Assembly: GCA_020746835.1 (NCBI GenBank)
Contig: JAGPNK010000004.1
Location: 2,170,001 to 2,234,000 of the forward strand
Length of the DNA: 64,000 nucleotides
From: Stachybotrys elegans
Taxonomy: Eukaryota; Ascomycota; Sordariomycetes; Hypocreales; Stachybotryaceae
Direction of reading: 5' to 3'
Position numbers and translations under genes: made by a program. A model generated the notes under the pieces. That model was not told the DNA's origin. It saw only the letters and a list, made by a program, of their open reading frames with translations, and ran no database searches. Below are positions 32,601 through 46,060 of this stretch, in pieces (the stretch's first letter is position 1; every line of letters starts with the position of its first letter).

Positions 32601-35600
32601 GGAGACAAAGGTCCTTGTCGAAGTCGAGCCGAGAAAGGACAGCTTTTCGATCCAGTTGACATATCACTGTGATTCCTTTCCCAAGGACTTTGCCGCACAC
32701 TTCATGGATCAGCTCCAGGGCATCGTGCGCCATTTGCTACACCACTCGAGCGACTCTTTGCTCGCCGCCAAAGCACCCGCCGCAGAAGAATCAATTTACA
32801 ACCAGTCCCCTACCATACTGGTTGGTCCTTGCGATTTATCCCTATTGTTTCAACAAGCCGCCGAGAGAAGTCCTCACGCCGATGCTCTTTGTTTTGCGGA
32901 ATCCTTGTCCGACAAACCCAGCACCACCACTCTGTCCTATCAACAACTCAATGCCTCTGCCAACCAGATAGGACGGTTTCTGCAGTACAACGGAGCCGCA
33001 CCAGGGGATGTCATTGCCATCATCATGGACAAGTCGGTCAACCTCTACACCTCCATACTTGGAATCGTCAAAGCGGGATGCGGCTATCTCCCTATTCTGC
33101 CATCCACGCCCTCTGCTCGCGTCCAAGAGATATTCAGACAGGCGCAAATCACCTTCTGTCTCGTCGATCGTGAATCCTCCACCTTGCGTGAGTTGGCGCA
33201 CCAGGTTCATTTTCTCAACGTCCAAGCTGCAGCGTTGCAGCTATTTCCACCCAGCAACCTCAACATTGAACCGGATGCGTCACGACTGGCGTACGTCATA
33301 TACACGTCTGGAACGACGGGCGTGCCAAAGGGTGTGGCTGTCACGCAGCAAAACATTGTCAGCAACATCACCTATCTTCAACAGACGTATCCAAACACAC
33401 CGTCCTCCCGCCTGCTGCAGGCTTGCTCGCAAGCGTTTGACGTCTCCGTTTTTGAGATTTTCTTCACGTGGCATGCTGGAATGTGCCTCTGCACGGGCAC
33501 CAACGATGTCTTGTTTGAAGACTTGGAGCATGCCATCCGTCAGCTTGGAGTTACGCACCTGAGTCTGACCCCTACCGTGGCATCGTTGGTTGACCCGAAG
33601 AACGTGCCTGCGGTCGAGTTTCTCGTCACTGCCGGCGAGCCCATGACACAAATGGTACTCGAGCTATGGGGAGAATTGCTATGGCAGGGTTATGGTCCCT
33701 CGGAGACTACGAATATCTGCAGTGTCAAGCAGATGAAGCCCGGTGAACACATTGAGCATCTCGGGTGGGTTTTCCCAAATACGTCCATCTTCGTCATGGC
33801 CCCGGAAAGTACAGAGGTTCTACCAATCGGATGGGTCGGGGAGTTCTGTTTTGGAGGTGACCAAGTTGCTCACGGCTATTTGAATATGTCTGCCCTCACG
33901 GCGCAAAAGTTCATCGCCCATGCCCGATACGGCCGTATCTACAGATCTGGAGACATGGGAAGAATGCTTCCTGACGGTTCGCTGGTGATACTGGGTCGCA
34001 TCGACGACCAGATCAAGCTTCGCGGTCAGCGCATCGAAGCAGGCGAGGTCAACAGTCTCATCACACTAAGTAGCCTCGCCAGTTCGGCGGTGACTATGCT
34101 GGTGAGAAGGGACAAGACGGCACAGGACCAGTTGGCCTCATTTTATGTTCCTGCTCCATCTGCTAGCAAGCCAGAAGTCGAGAATGTGAACCTGGAAACT
34201 AGCAACGCCATCTTGTCGACCTTGCAAGCCAAGCTCCCCTCCTACATGGTCCCATCCTACCTCATCCCCGTGCCTCGGATACCTCTCACGTCCAGTGGTA
34301 AGGTTGATCGCCGAGAACTCCAACAGAAGTTCCAAGACCTGAGCAGGGAGGAGCTGGAAAAGTACTCGGGCGACCACCCACAACACGGCAACGGAGAATG
34401 GACTGATATTGAGTCGCGAGTGGCAGATGTGCTTGCCGAGACGATGAACGTGCCCAGATCTGACATTGGTCGTTGGACAGCCTTTGCCACGCTCGGCATT
34501 GATTCAATCTCTGCCATCAGAGCTTCAAGAGCACTTGGATCGGCGATTGGAAGAGTCCCCATATCTGCACTGTTACAGAACCCGACGGTGGCGCAACTGG
34601 CCAAGTATATCGACAATGCTTCCTCCAAGAGCACGCCGCGCATGGCGACGACACAGGTCCCGCAGGATATTGCTGACGGAATCTCGTCCGCCTTCTCTGC
34701 AGAGAACAGGGACATTGCGACAATATTACCGTGCACACCGCTCCAAGAAGCTATGCTCTCGCGTGGCCAGGGTAGCTACTACAACAAGATCCTGCTGAGA
34801 CTACGCATGGACCCGGAGCAGATCAGAGGGCATTGGAACGACATGGCAAGACGCCATGGGGTGCTGAGAACATGCTTTGTCTCTACCGATCTTCCTGACA
34901 TGGCTATTGTGCAAGTCGTCTTGAATGGATGGGAAATTCCCTGGAAGACGTTTGACGTCAGCGTGCCGTCGCTCGACGGCGCCATTCATGAACATCTCAC
35001 GACGCTCCCAGAGCCGCTCGACTCAAAGACCCCGCCGCTCTCAATGGCCATGATACGATACAGGGGATCCGTCTTCCTGTCTTTGATCATCCACCATGCC
35101 CTGTATGATGGCGTTGCCATGGAGAACCTCTGGAGGGAGGTTGAATGCCTGGCACATGGCGGCGCACTGTCATCCCCGGTGGCTTATGAGCCATTTCTCC
35201 AACAAGTCCGCACCCTTCCAGAGGATGTCGAGGACTTTTGGAAGACGAGCTTCCGCGGCTTCAGACCTTCGACGCTGTTCGTGCCGTCAAAGTCGCATCA
35301 GATTGACCAGTGCACACATACAATATCACTTGACATGGCATATTCTGGTCTGCAGACCCGACTCAGGGGTCTTGGCGTGTCACTACTATCATTATGTCAG
35401 GCGGCGTGGGCGAGTGTTGTGGCAATATCTTACAATGTCCCTGACATCTCCTTTGGAAATGTCATGAGCGGTCGAACGTTGGACATGGAAGGACTCGACA
35501 AGCTGATCGCGCCGTGCTTCAACACTATTCCCCTGCGAGTCGACGTGTCCTCCAGCTCTCAGAACCACCAACTACTCAAGCATTTCCAAGACTTCAACTC

Positions 35601-38600
35601 CAAAGTCATTCCCTATCAGTTCACACCCTTGCGTTTGGTTCAAAAGATTGTGAACAGACAACGGCGCAGCTTGTTTGACACTCTCCTGCTCCTTCAGCAA
35701 CCCCTGCAGGAGATGGATGAGAGGGTCTGGACGCTGGAGGAGGACTCTGGAGACATGGATATCCCGCTCGTCTGCGAAGTTGTTCCCTGTCCAAACCTCA
35801 ACTCCATCGTTGTCAACATTCATCACGATATGAGTGTCGTGTCAGGCGATGTTGCTAGCACGTTTGCTGAGCTGTTCAAGCATGTAATCAGACATATTCT
35901 CGGCTCGCCCTTTGCGCCGCCTTTGACACGCAATGCTCTGCCTGCATCATTGGGAACTCTGATAGAGACCCTCAAGGCCAAGCAGGACAAGATACAGGAT
36001 CCGGAGCAAACCACCCAGATGAGCGAGCAATGGACATGGAGGGAGAAGCAGATCAGGGATGCTTTCTCGGCTTTATCCAGAGTCCCTGTAGGGAGCATTC
36101 GCCGCTCGACCACCATCTTCCAACTTGGACTTGACAGCATTCATGCAGTTCAGATAGCATCCGCCCTGAGACGAAAGAACTACACAGTATCCGCGTCGGA
36201 TGTCATGGAATGCGCGACGTGCGCCAAGCTGGCATCCAGACTGAGAGAAAAGGCAGCAAGCAACACAGCTGCTCCACGCTACGATATCGACAACTTCTCG
36301 CGCCATGTCACTCCCCAGATAGAGCCCAGCCTCTTGCCTACCGTCGAGGCCATTCTTCCCTGCACACCTATCCAGTCTGCCATGCTTACGTCCTCGGCGC
36401 AGTCTGATGGTGCAAACTACCTGAACATGCTCTCCTTTGAGCTGAGTGAATCGCTCAACACATCTGTATTGGTGGACGCTTGGAGAAAGCTGCAGGCCCA
36501 GCATCCCATGTTGCGAACAGGCTTTGCACCCATCCAGCACCAGGATAGCGCGTACGCCATGCTCAGACATGCCGCAGTATCCGTAGAGCTACCCGTGGTT
36601 GTTATTGACGACTCGGAAACCCAGACCTTTGATCGCCTGCAGTGGAAGCGAGACAAGGCGTCGCAGATTCAGAAAAACATCGCCGGCCTTTGCTGGAATG
36701 TTGCGCTTGTTCAAAATGAAAAGGGTATTGTCATGCATCTACTTATCCACCACGCTCTATACGATGGGCAATCTCTCAGCGCCATGCTCGACAGCTTGGC
36801 TTTGTGTATCCAAGGCTACAATGTCAACATTCCTTCAATCGAGACTGCCCTCTCCACCGTCATGGCCGAAAGTTTGGACCACAAGGATGCTCAAGACTTC
36901 TGGCAGCAGCATGCCAAGAATGTCGTGATCAACAGATTCCCCATCATGACCCCTCTACGCGAAGACAAGAGAGTTATGCTGGTGCATGAAGACCACATGT
37001 CGATCTCGTTTTCTACCCTGCAAGAACTTGCTCAACGACAAAGTGCAACGATTCAAGCAGTCTTGCAGGCCGCCTGGACGCGTGTTCTGTCCTCCTACTT
37101 GGGAGAGACATCTGTCGTATTTGGAGTCACCATGTCGGCACGATCCACGGATGAACTTCAAGATGCTCCGTTTCCATGCCTGGCGACTCTGCCAATCATT
37201 GCATCAAATCACTCCTCAAACCGGGACCTTGTTGGAGCAGCCATGGAATACAACACAGGCCTACACAAGCATCCATATGCGCCTCTGGGTCAGATCCAGA
37301 AGTGGCTGGGACATGCAGCAAACCCAGTTTTCGATACTCTTTTGACTTACCAGAAGATGGACTCAGACTCTCACGTCGTGAGGCCGTGGAAGTTGGTGCA
37401 AGACGATGCGACCGTGGAGTATCCTGTGTCGCTGGAGATTGAACCGCTGAGCGACGGCAGGGTGCGGTTGTGCGTCACCTTCTTCAGCGATGTGTTACCC
37501 AGAGAGCAAGCAGATTTGATGGCTCGGCAGTTTGATGCCACTGTTGAGCATCTACTCCGCCATCCAACCGCCGATGAAGACGACTTGTACAAGATCAACG
37601 CGAACATGTTCTCGATAACTCCGGCGATATCGCCCATCATACCAGCACCAGTCCGTTTTCTACATGAGTTTGTGGAGGTGGAAGCAGCCAAAAACCCTCA
37701 TCGAATTGCACTGGAATTTGTCAGTGGCTTCAACGGAAATGAACCCATTCGGAAAACGTGGACCTATCAAGAACTCGACCGTGCTGGCAACAGAGTCGCC
37801 AACCTACTAAACAGACAAGCGCCCGTCGGAAGCATCGTCGCCATCCACTTCAACAAATGCCCCGAAGCCTACTTTGCGATTCTCGGAATTCTCAAAGCGG
37901 GCTGCTCGTTTGTGGCGCTGGACCCGTCGGCGCCGAAAGCGAGAAAGGAGTTTATCCTGGGAGACTCGGGGTCGCCTTGCTTGTTGATTAGATCTGGCGA
38001 TGCCCTCGACTTTGACTCTTCTGTGGAGATTATCGGCATAGACGAAGCTGCTCTTGAGCGTGAGGCGTGCACTAAGCGGGACCTGGGAGCTGATTTCGCT
38101 CCGGATGCTACTTGCTACTGTCTGTATACGTCCGGAACGACAGGAACTCCAAAGGGATGTGAGATAACTCATGACAATACTGTCCAGGCCATGATGGCCT
38201 TTCAGGAACTCTTCAAAGGGCATTGGGATGATAAATCACGATGGCTACAGTTTGCTGCTCTTCACTTTGATGTCTCTGTTCTCGAGCAGTACTGGAGCTG
38301 GTCCGTCGGCATCACCGTCGTTGCTGCACCGAAAGATCTCATCCTCGACGACCTGACTGGCACAATAAACAACCTTGAGATCACACATATCGACCTAACG
38401 CCCAGTCTGGCGCGTCTCACTCACCCGGATGAAGTGCCGAGTCTCTGCAGAGGCGTCTTTATCACCGGAGGCGAACAGCTAAAGCAGGAGATTCTCGATG
38501 CTTGGGGCCCCAAGGCCGTCATCTACAACGCTTACGGCCCGACCGAGGCAACCATTGGCGTGACGACGTACCAGCGCGTGCCAATCAATGGAAGGCCCAG

Positions 38601-41600
38601 CAACATTGGCAAGCAGTTCCTCAACGTTGGTTCCTACATCTTCCGCCAAGGAACCGAGACACCGGTTCTGCGCGGCGCCGTAGGCGAGTTGTGTGTTTCG
38701 GGAAAGCTGGTTGGAAAGGGCTATCTGAACCGACCTGAGCTGACCGAGGAGAGGTTTCCGACTCTGAAGGAGTTTGGGGAAAGAATCTATCGTACGGGTG
38801 ATTTGGTGCGCATTCTGCATGATGGATGCTTTGACTTCTTGGGTCGTGCGGATGACCAAGTCAAACTGCGTGGCCAGCGCTTGGAAATCGGCGAGATCAA
38901 CCAGGCCATCCTGTCAGGCGTGCCAGAGATCCACGACGTTGCGACTATTGTGATACGCCATGGCTCAAGCGGAAAAGATGTCTTGGTATCCTTCATTGTC
39001 ACGAGCGTTGACAAGTCCCAGGGCCTAAGTGTGCTTCCCCAGGACGGAATGGGAGTCAAGGCGAGAGCAGCTTGTCGTGCGCATTTGCCTCCATACATGG
39101 TTCCGACATATTTCCTTCGCTTGCCGCATATTCCTCTCTCGTCAAACAACAAGGCAGAAGTCAAGCAGCTCAAGGCCCTCTTCCAAGACTTGTCTCATGA
39201 GAGGCTGATGGAGATTTCCAACGACAGCACAGCATCTGTCGAGCTGGATTGGAGATTGTTTACTGCCATCAGGAGCGGTGTGGCAGAGTTCACGAGGCTG
39301 TCTCCAGAGGAAATTACAGAGAGAACCAGCGTCTTTGATCTGGACGTCGATTCAATTACCGTCATGCAACTCGCGAGGTTTTTGAAAGACAGAGGGGTAC
39401 AGACATCGCCGACACTCATCCTCAAGAATCCCATCCTGGCCGACTTGGTTGCGGCTGTGAAGGCGGAAAGTCCAGCAAACCAACATCATTTGGTGCGTGA
39501 AACGGAACAGCTCATATATGCCCATGGCCATCGGCACCGCAATCTGGTCTGCAGGGAGCTGGGGGTGAAGCCTAGTGATATTGAGTACATCGCGCCCTGC
39601 TCTCCCCTCCAACAAGGCATCGTCTCCAAGGCGACAACCGAGGGGCAGGGTGCGTACTTTAACACATTCCAACTTGTCATTGAGAATGAAGATGTCTCAA
39701 TTGAAGGGCTGCGCGAAGCCTGGGAGGCTGTGGTTACCGCTCACGCCATCCTGAGGACTGCCTTTGTCAACACTACCGATGGCTGCATCCAAGTCGCCCT
39801 CAAGTCTACCAACAAGTGGCAGGAACATGTCCTCTCTGACAAAGCTACCATTGATGGGTTTCTCCAGGACAAGAGAGCCGAGTGGATCAAGGACAATGAA
39901 AACAACATGCCGGCTCCTTTCCAGATCCTCTATGTTACCGCAGGGGATATAAAAACGCTGGTTATCCACATCTTCCATGCCCTCTACGATGGAAGCAGCT
40001 TCGATCTGATGTTGAACCAAGTTGCCTCGGCATACAGAAACAAGACTGTGCCAGGCGGGCCCTTCTTCCTAGATGCCCTCACACATGGACTCCTGTGGCA
40101 GTATGATGACTCTAAAGACTTTTGGGTCGATCACCTGCGCGGCTGGAGCCCTTGCCCGACGCCAAAATTGTCCGAGGGAGTAGCAGATACAGCTGTGTCT
40201 TCTTCTCGAACCATATCCCTTGACAAGCTGGAGTCGCTGCGCAAATCACAGAACGTGACGATGCAAGCTGTCGTGCTGTCGCTGTGGACATTGGTGCTGC
40301 AGAAACGCTTCGATAATGGCCTTGCCATCGGAGTCATTCTCTCAGGCAGGACCATCGACCTGCCTGGGGCAGAATCAATCATCGGACCACTGTTCAATAC
40401 ACTTCCATTCTTCAACCCTTCTCTGCACGGCCAGACATGGGCATCCCTGGTCCGCAAATGCCACACATTCAACACGTCAATCTCATCGTTCCAGCACACG
40501 CCGCTGAACGACATCTCAAAGTGGTGCACAGGCGGGAGGCCGTTGTTCGATAATCTCTTTGTATTCCAGATCGAGCAGACCGCCGTAGACGATGCCTTCC
40601 CCTGGAAGGTCCAAGATGGGCCATTGAATCCAGACTACCCTCTTGCTTTTGAAGCGATACAGAAAAGAGACGGAACGCTGCGGGTCAATGTTGTGGCACA
40701 TGGTCATATTGTTGACATCGATGGATTACTGAAGCTGGTCGATGAGTTTGAAGCCGCCGTGTCTTCAATGTCCGAAAACTTGGACTCCCTGGTTGACAGC
40801 TCTGCTGATCATTCAGCACCACTGAGGCCTGTCGAAACAAGCGCTGCTCACAGCCCAAGTGCCGAGTCCGACAATTTTGAATGGAGCGGTGCAGCTCAAG
40901 CCATCCGTGATGAGGTTGCTTCCATCTGTGGTCTCCCAACTGCCGACGTGCAATCCTCCTCCACGATGCTGAGTCTCGGCATCGACAGCATCGACGTGAT
41001 CAAACTGTCGGCCCGATTGAAGAAGCAGGGAATCCAAATTTCGGCATCAGAAATCATGCGAAATCAGAGAATGGACCTCATCTGCCACTCAGCATCCCGG
41101 CATCAGACGGGCAGTGGTCCTGTCGAGGTGGTCAACATGGAGAACCTCCAGGCACTCAAAGACAGGCTTTGGAAGCATGTGCAGAGCCTGGGAACTGACA
41201 TGGAAACCATCGAAGCTGTTCTGCCGCCGACACCACTCCAAGAGTCCATGGTTGCTGCCATGGTGCAGTCTGATTTCCAGTGGTACTTCAATCATGATGT
41301 CCTGGAGGTTGCCGAAGACGTACATATGGACCAGTTGAAGCTCGCATGGCAATCTGTCATTGAGCAATCCCCCATTCTGCGGACTGGGTTCTGCCAACTC
41401 AATGAGCTCGATCTTGATATGGCCTACTGTCAGGTTGTCAAGAATTCATCGCCAGCTTTGGCTAAAGATACCCTTATCAATCAAGTCTCTGATACCGAGC
41501 GTTTAGTGGAGGAAGCCATCGCCGAGGCGCGTGCTGGGGAAGCGTATGAGAATCTCTTCCAGCTACGTTTTGCAACCGACGGGCAGCGCAGGTTTGTCGT

Positions 41601-44119
41601 CGTCTCGATTGCCCACGCCTTGTATGATGGGTGGTCATTGGGGCTCACGTACGAGACGCTTCAAGCTGCTTATCAGGGCATCTCCAAGCCAAACCCAACC
41701 CCAGATCTCTTCTTATCCACCATCCTGGCGTCTACTACAGAAGCGTCAAACCAATTCTGGTCAGAGTATCTCACGGGTGTAACCCCAACGCTTCTCCCGC
41801 AAGCCGAGACCGAAAGCCCGTCAAACACCATCTCTCGAAGCGAGAGGCCTTGTATCATGCCCCTTTCACAAATCATGGACGTCTGCAAATCACAGGCTAT
41901 CAGCCTACAGACACTTTGTCACACCGCGTGGGCAGCCGTTCTCGCACGTCGTACCGGCATGCTCGATGTTGTCTTCGGCGTGGTTCTCTCCGGTCGCGAG
42001 TTTGAGAGCGCCGAGGACCTCATGTTTCCCACTATCAACACTGTTGCACTGCGCTGCATTCTCCACGGCTCTGTATCGGGATTCCTTAGTTACTTGGAGG
42101 AAAACATGACCGACATGCGAAACTTCCAGAGCTTCCCTCTCCGCAAGGCACAGCGTGCTGCCAACGTACCTGGGAGAGAGCTATTCAACTCCTTGTTCAT
42201 GCTACAGAAGGCAGCTCAACAGACACCATCACAACAGCTGCTCAAATCAGTGGAGGGGTCATCTGCACTTGACTATCCTGTCTGTATCGAGGCAGAGGTG
42301 CTGGGCGATCAGCTCATCTGGCGAGCGGCCTGCCAGGGACACTACTTCTCAGAAAGCGAAGCGGCCGCACTTGTTGCAGAGTTGGATCAGGTCATGCAAT
42401 ATCTAACTTCCTCAACGAGTGCCGAGGTGCTGTCATGGGTCGAAGATGGTGTGACGATATGTGGACTCGAGGCCATTCGCATGGGCACGGCGCAGGAAGA
42501 GACTCTGGCCAAGACTCCAGCCGTAGCTGACGAGGAATGGAATGAGAGATGCACGATTATCCGAAAGGTCCTCAGCCAGACATCACATATACCCGAAGAA
42601 TCGATCCCTGCCACGACCAGTCTCTATCACCTCGGTCTCGACTCCATCAGCGCAATCAAGGTCTCGACGATACTCCGCAAGCAAAACATTTTGCTAAAGC
42701 CGCGAGATCTCCTCATCGCCAACAGCATCCCAGAGATGGCGCGTCTCGCAGAGACAGAAAGCAGGTCCGACGACACACCGGCAACGCCCAAATGGTCACC
42801 ACCTCCAACAATTAATGTTGCCAGGATCTTAGAATCCAACCGTCTGGTCCAGGACGACGTACAAGCTGTTCTTCCCGCGCTGCCTATGCAAGTTTACATG
42901 CTCAGCGCATGGAAGAATAGCGGCGGTACAGTGTTCTTCCCGGAGTTCTGCTACCGAGTTGACGGTTCCGTCAAGGAGGATGACATTCACGAAGCATGGA
43001 GACTGTTGGTGGCTCAGACGCCTATTCTGCGAACGCGGATCCTCACCACCTCCTCCAAGGATATTCCCATGATTCAAGTTATTCTGCAACCCAATAGCCA
43101 AGCTTGTCACCACAATCCCCTACTCCATTTCACCGTCCATCGGGACTCGGAGGACTGGACCATTCGTATCCATCTACAACATGCTCTGTACGATGCCGTG
43201 AGCTTGCCAGAAATCATCCATCGCTTCGGTGAAATTCTTGGCGGTGCTCGAGGCGAAGCAGATGCGGTCTCTGCGTGGGAAGATTTTGCCATTCAACCGA
43301 GGCTCGAATCGTCTTGCACTTCGCGAAAGGAGTTTTGGACCAACTACCTCCAGGGGTGTCAATCTGTCATTCAACCATCCGCCCCGGTGCCGAGCGAACG
43401 GGTTTCGTATTTCCAAAAAGCAGCGCTCTCTGACACTGCGCGGCTCCGCGTGATGGCTTCCACACATGGCATCAGCGTTCAGTCTCTTTTCATAGCTGCG
43501 TACGCCAAGCTTCTCTCACACACAACACAGACAGCTTCCACAGTATTTGGCATCTATCTTGCGAATCGACTGGAACAAGGCCCACCGACCATCTATCCAA
43601 CTCTCAACCTGGTTCCGCTGTGTGTGCGTGACGCAGCCACAGGCAGCCTCTTGGAGATTGCAGCTCGCATACAAAACGACATTCACCAGATCAGCTCTCT
43701 CGGCAGAGAAAAGGTCGGGCTCTGGGAAATCGCCGAGTGGACAGGCGTGCAGATTTCATCCTTTGTGAACTTTCTCAGCAATGCGAGTGCGGACAACACG
43801 ACAGCTACAAATACTTTGGTGCCAGTCAGGCCGTCTGTGGGAGAGTCAGATGTTGGAATACAGACACTTCGGGCCTGGTTGGAGTACAATCCTAATATCG
43901 CTCAACCTGCGTTCCCAGTAAGTGGCCCCTGAAGCCGAGATGGCGCAGACTGACAATTTATAGATTGGTACCATGGACATTGAAGCAGCGATTGGGGAGA
44001 ATGGGGCGTTGGACATTGGGATATTTGGTTCGCGAGGCTGCGTATCGGAGGACGGGGCAGCCAGCATAGTGCGAGATATTATCACGTACCTGGGAGAACT
44101 GGGCGAGTCCCAGGGATAG
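29651..44119 (+). CDS. sidC: Ferricrocin/ferrichrome-type siderophore NRPS (SidC/NPS2)
   Basis: The model is join(29651..30585, 30630..43917, 43964..44119), 4,792 residues, close to known SidC proteins. Introns are 44 and 46 bp; the first has a CTGACTAAC branch. Domain order is A1-T1-C1-A2-T2-C2-T3-C3-A3-T4-C4-T5-C5-T6-C6. A-domain core motifs: YTSGSTGTPKG (~167), YTSGTTGVPKG (~1203), YTSGTTGTPKG (~2811). Carrier sites: AGVNSL (Ser ~550), LGIDSI (~1600), LGLDSI (~2144), LDVDSI (~3216), LGIDSI (~3761), LGLDSI (~4313). Condensation sites: HHAIYDG (~738), HHALYDG (~1800, ~2352), FHALYDG (~3427), AHALYDG (~3973), QHALYDA (~4495). T-C units lacking A domains are a hallmark of this family, which builds a cyclic hexapeptide of small amino acids and three N5-acyl-N5-hydroxyornithines; the last A domain is thought to load the hydroxamate residue repeatedly. 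There is no TE domain; release is expected by the terminal C domain. The enzyme is cytosolic and the product is usually for iron storage. The exact product (ferricrocin, ferrichrome or variant) cannot be read from the sequence. Confidence 0.96.
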
Positions 44120-44386
44120 CAAATGATGCTATAGCCCTGTGTCAGTCAGTCAATGCTATTAGAAGCTAAACAGCAAGTCCTCCTTCTTTTCTATAATAAA
44201 ATAATTACAGCCCTCACCTCGGTGAAAATTGAATCAAGAGCCTGTTCCTCATTTGAATACAAACAGACTGTCACAGGGGCTTTTCAGAGAAGGCTCTAAA
44301 CATAAATCAATTGAAAACAATAACAAATACCAAATACATATTCTCTCAGCAACACGGACCAGCCGTGTTGGGCTGTCTCTTGATTT

Positions 44387-45284
44387 TCACTTATCCTTGC
44401 ACACAAAACAACCCTTGTCCAAGACACCCTTCGCTAGAACGACTGACGAAAAACTGCTCAAGGAAACTTCTTATGAATAGTCTTACCTTGGAGCGTTTCT
44501 TTCCCATCGGGCTTGACCGAGTGCTCAGAAGGACGGCGGGCCTCAATAAAATCGGGGAAAGGCTCTCGGAGAATCTGTTCGCTAAACGCACCTCCATTCT
44601 GGCGGACGTAGTTCCTTGCGGCGGTTTTGGCCTCAGCAACCGTCAATTCCAAGGCTCTCTGCATGGTGGCCTTGACGTCAATGTTAGGGTTCGCATTCTG
44701 CGCCGCTATGATGGTTTCCCTGAATGCCCGATCGTTTGGAATGCAACGTCCATGTATCTGGAACTAGCATGGGCGACAGTGACGCGGATAGAGCCCTGCT
44801 TGAATCTCATGGTGTCGGCAAGGTTGAAAATATCTGACAACCTAGCTCCTGCTCCCAATCCAGCCAAAGACGCGGAACCAAGATGGATCAAGGCTTTGTT
44901 GGGGCCGTTGGGGGTGATAGGGGTTCCAATGATGGAGATGCTGATGCAGGTCGACAAGCCGTCAGTGATGATCTCTTGGTTGGGCAAGGCGCTCTTGGGT
45001 CGCTCATCCATCCCAACCCTGACGACGACGCCATTTTGAGGCGGAACAGTCGGCGGGTTAGGTCTGGGCGGCGTGTTGTTCGAAGGCGGGCGGTTGGGTA
45101 GAACGGGCGTAGGGGGCCGAATGGGTGAAGGAGGCCGAATGGGTGCCGGGGGTCGACTGGGCGAAGAAGGTCGACTCCGGCCAGGAGAGCCCCGTCCAGC
45201 CCGAGGCAGCAGGCCGGCCGACACAAGGCCACTGGCCAGAAGAAGGTGGATGAAGAGAGACGCGAAGATCTTGGTGAATTTCAT
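44387..45284 (-). pseudogene. Secreted Pro-rich protein with a possible CheD/CNF1-like deamidase fold; reading frame broken
   Basis: The start MKFTKIFASLFIHLLLASGLVSA is a signal peptide. A Pro-rich linker follows (RPPAPIRPPSPIRPPTP, residues ~40-82), then a globular part. ITDGLSTCISIS with Cys113 and ALIHLGS with His134 resemble the Cys/His arrangement of CheD and CNF1/YfiH-type cysteine hydrolases; this is a visual resemblance, not a confirmed hit. The frame then stops at 44706, while protein-like sequence in another frame (around ALELTVAEAKTAARNYV) runs on to a GTAAGA donor at 44486; a 53-bp intron and a short last exon ending FVCKDK follow. No plausible intron joins the two frames near 44700-44830, so an indel or sequence error is likely. 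Related bacterial domains include toxins as well as chemotaxis enzymes; no such role is shown here. Confidence 0.5.
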
Positions 45285-46060
45285 ACTGGCGATGGTATCG
45301 ATGAAGAGATGGGCTAAGTTTGGATATGTGCAACAAGGGCCAGCGTGGACAAGAGAACGAAGGAGGTCTATAAAGTCGAGAGAAAAGAGAGTGAGAAGAG
45401 AAGACTAGAGAGTGACTGAAACGAATGGAGTGAACTGGACTGAGATGGTTGAATGTAACCCGAGGGCTCGACATCTTTATAGCTTTTTCTTGTCCCAAGT
45501 CTGCTCTTTCGCCTCTGCCTCCCTCGCCAATATCCAGCTTGTCATGGTTCTACATCAATCATGTCGTACGACTTGCTCCAAAGTTCTTTGAACTAGCTTG
45601 GCAGCTCATTCCATGTTCAAAATAGATGCTCTTACGCATTTTGCAATAGTGCCAGTTACAAGTTCTCGGCTATGTGGGCGAGTCTTGGCGTGATACAAGA
45701 TGGCCCTGGCAACTGGGGCAGAAGTCTCAACATCTAACCTTTGAGCTGCCGGAACTGACCATATTGGATCATCCATACACTCTTTAGTCCCAATTTAGAG
45801 TCTTGGCTGTCTTTTTATATGTCATTTTTAGTCATGAAATTATTGGCAAGGCCGCTGCGAACAGCGCCCCAGGTGAACAACGAGTTTGGGGTTGGTTGTT
45901 ATCCACAACTACGGCACAGTCTTGAGGGGCTTGCCCCAGCTCATGCACCGATAAACAAATAAGACCCCTTCGGCTAGCACGGCTTGTCTCGCGAGTCCAG
46001 AACTTCTGCATTCCTTCTTCCTCGCTTACTCCTCTACCAATTCCACCATCTCCAGCCAGC
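45285..46060. other. Intergenic region, no gene seen
   Basis: About 780 bases between the two divergently transcribed genes at 44387-45284 and 46061-47254. It presumably contains both promoters. I see no repeat or RNA gene. Confidence 0.4.

Noticed and set aside
36000..43932. Loss of A domains in the T-C units of sidC
   Set aside because: T-C units without A domains are normal in SidC/NPS2 synthetases.
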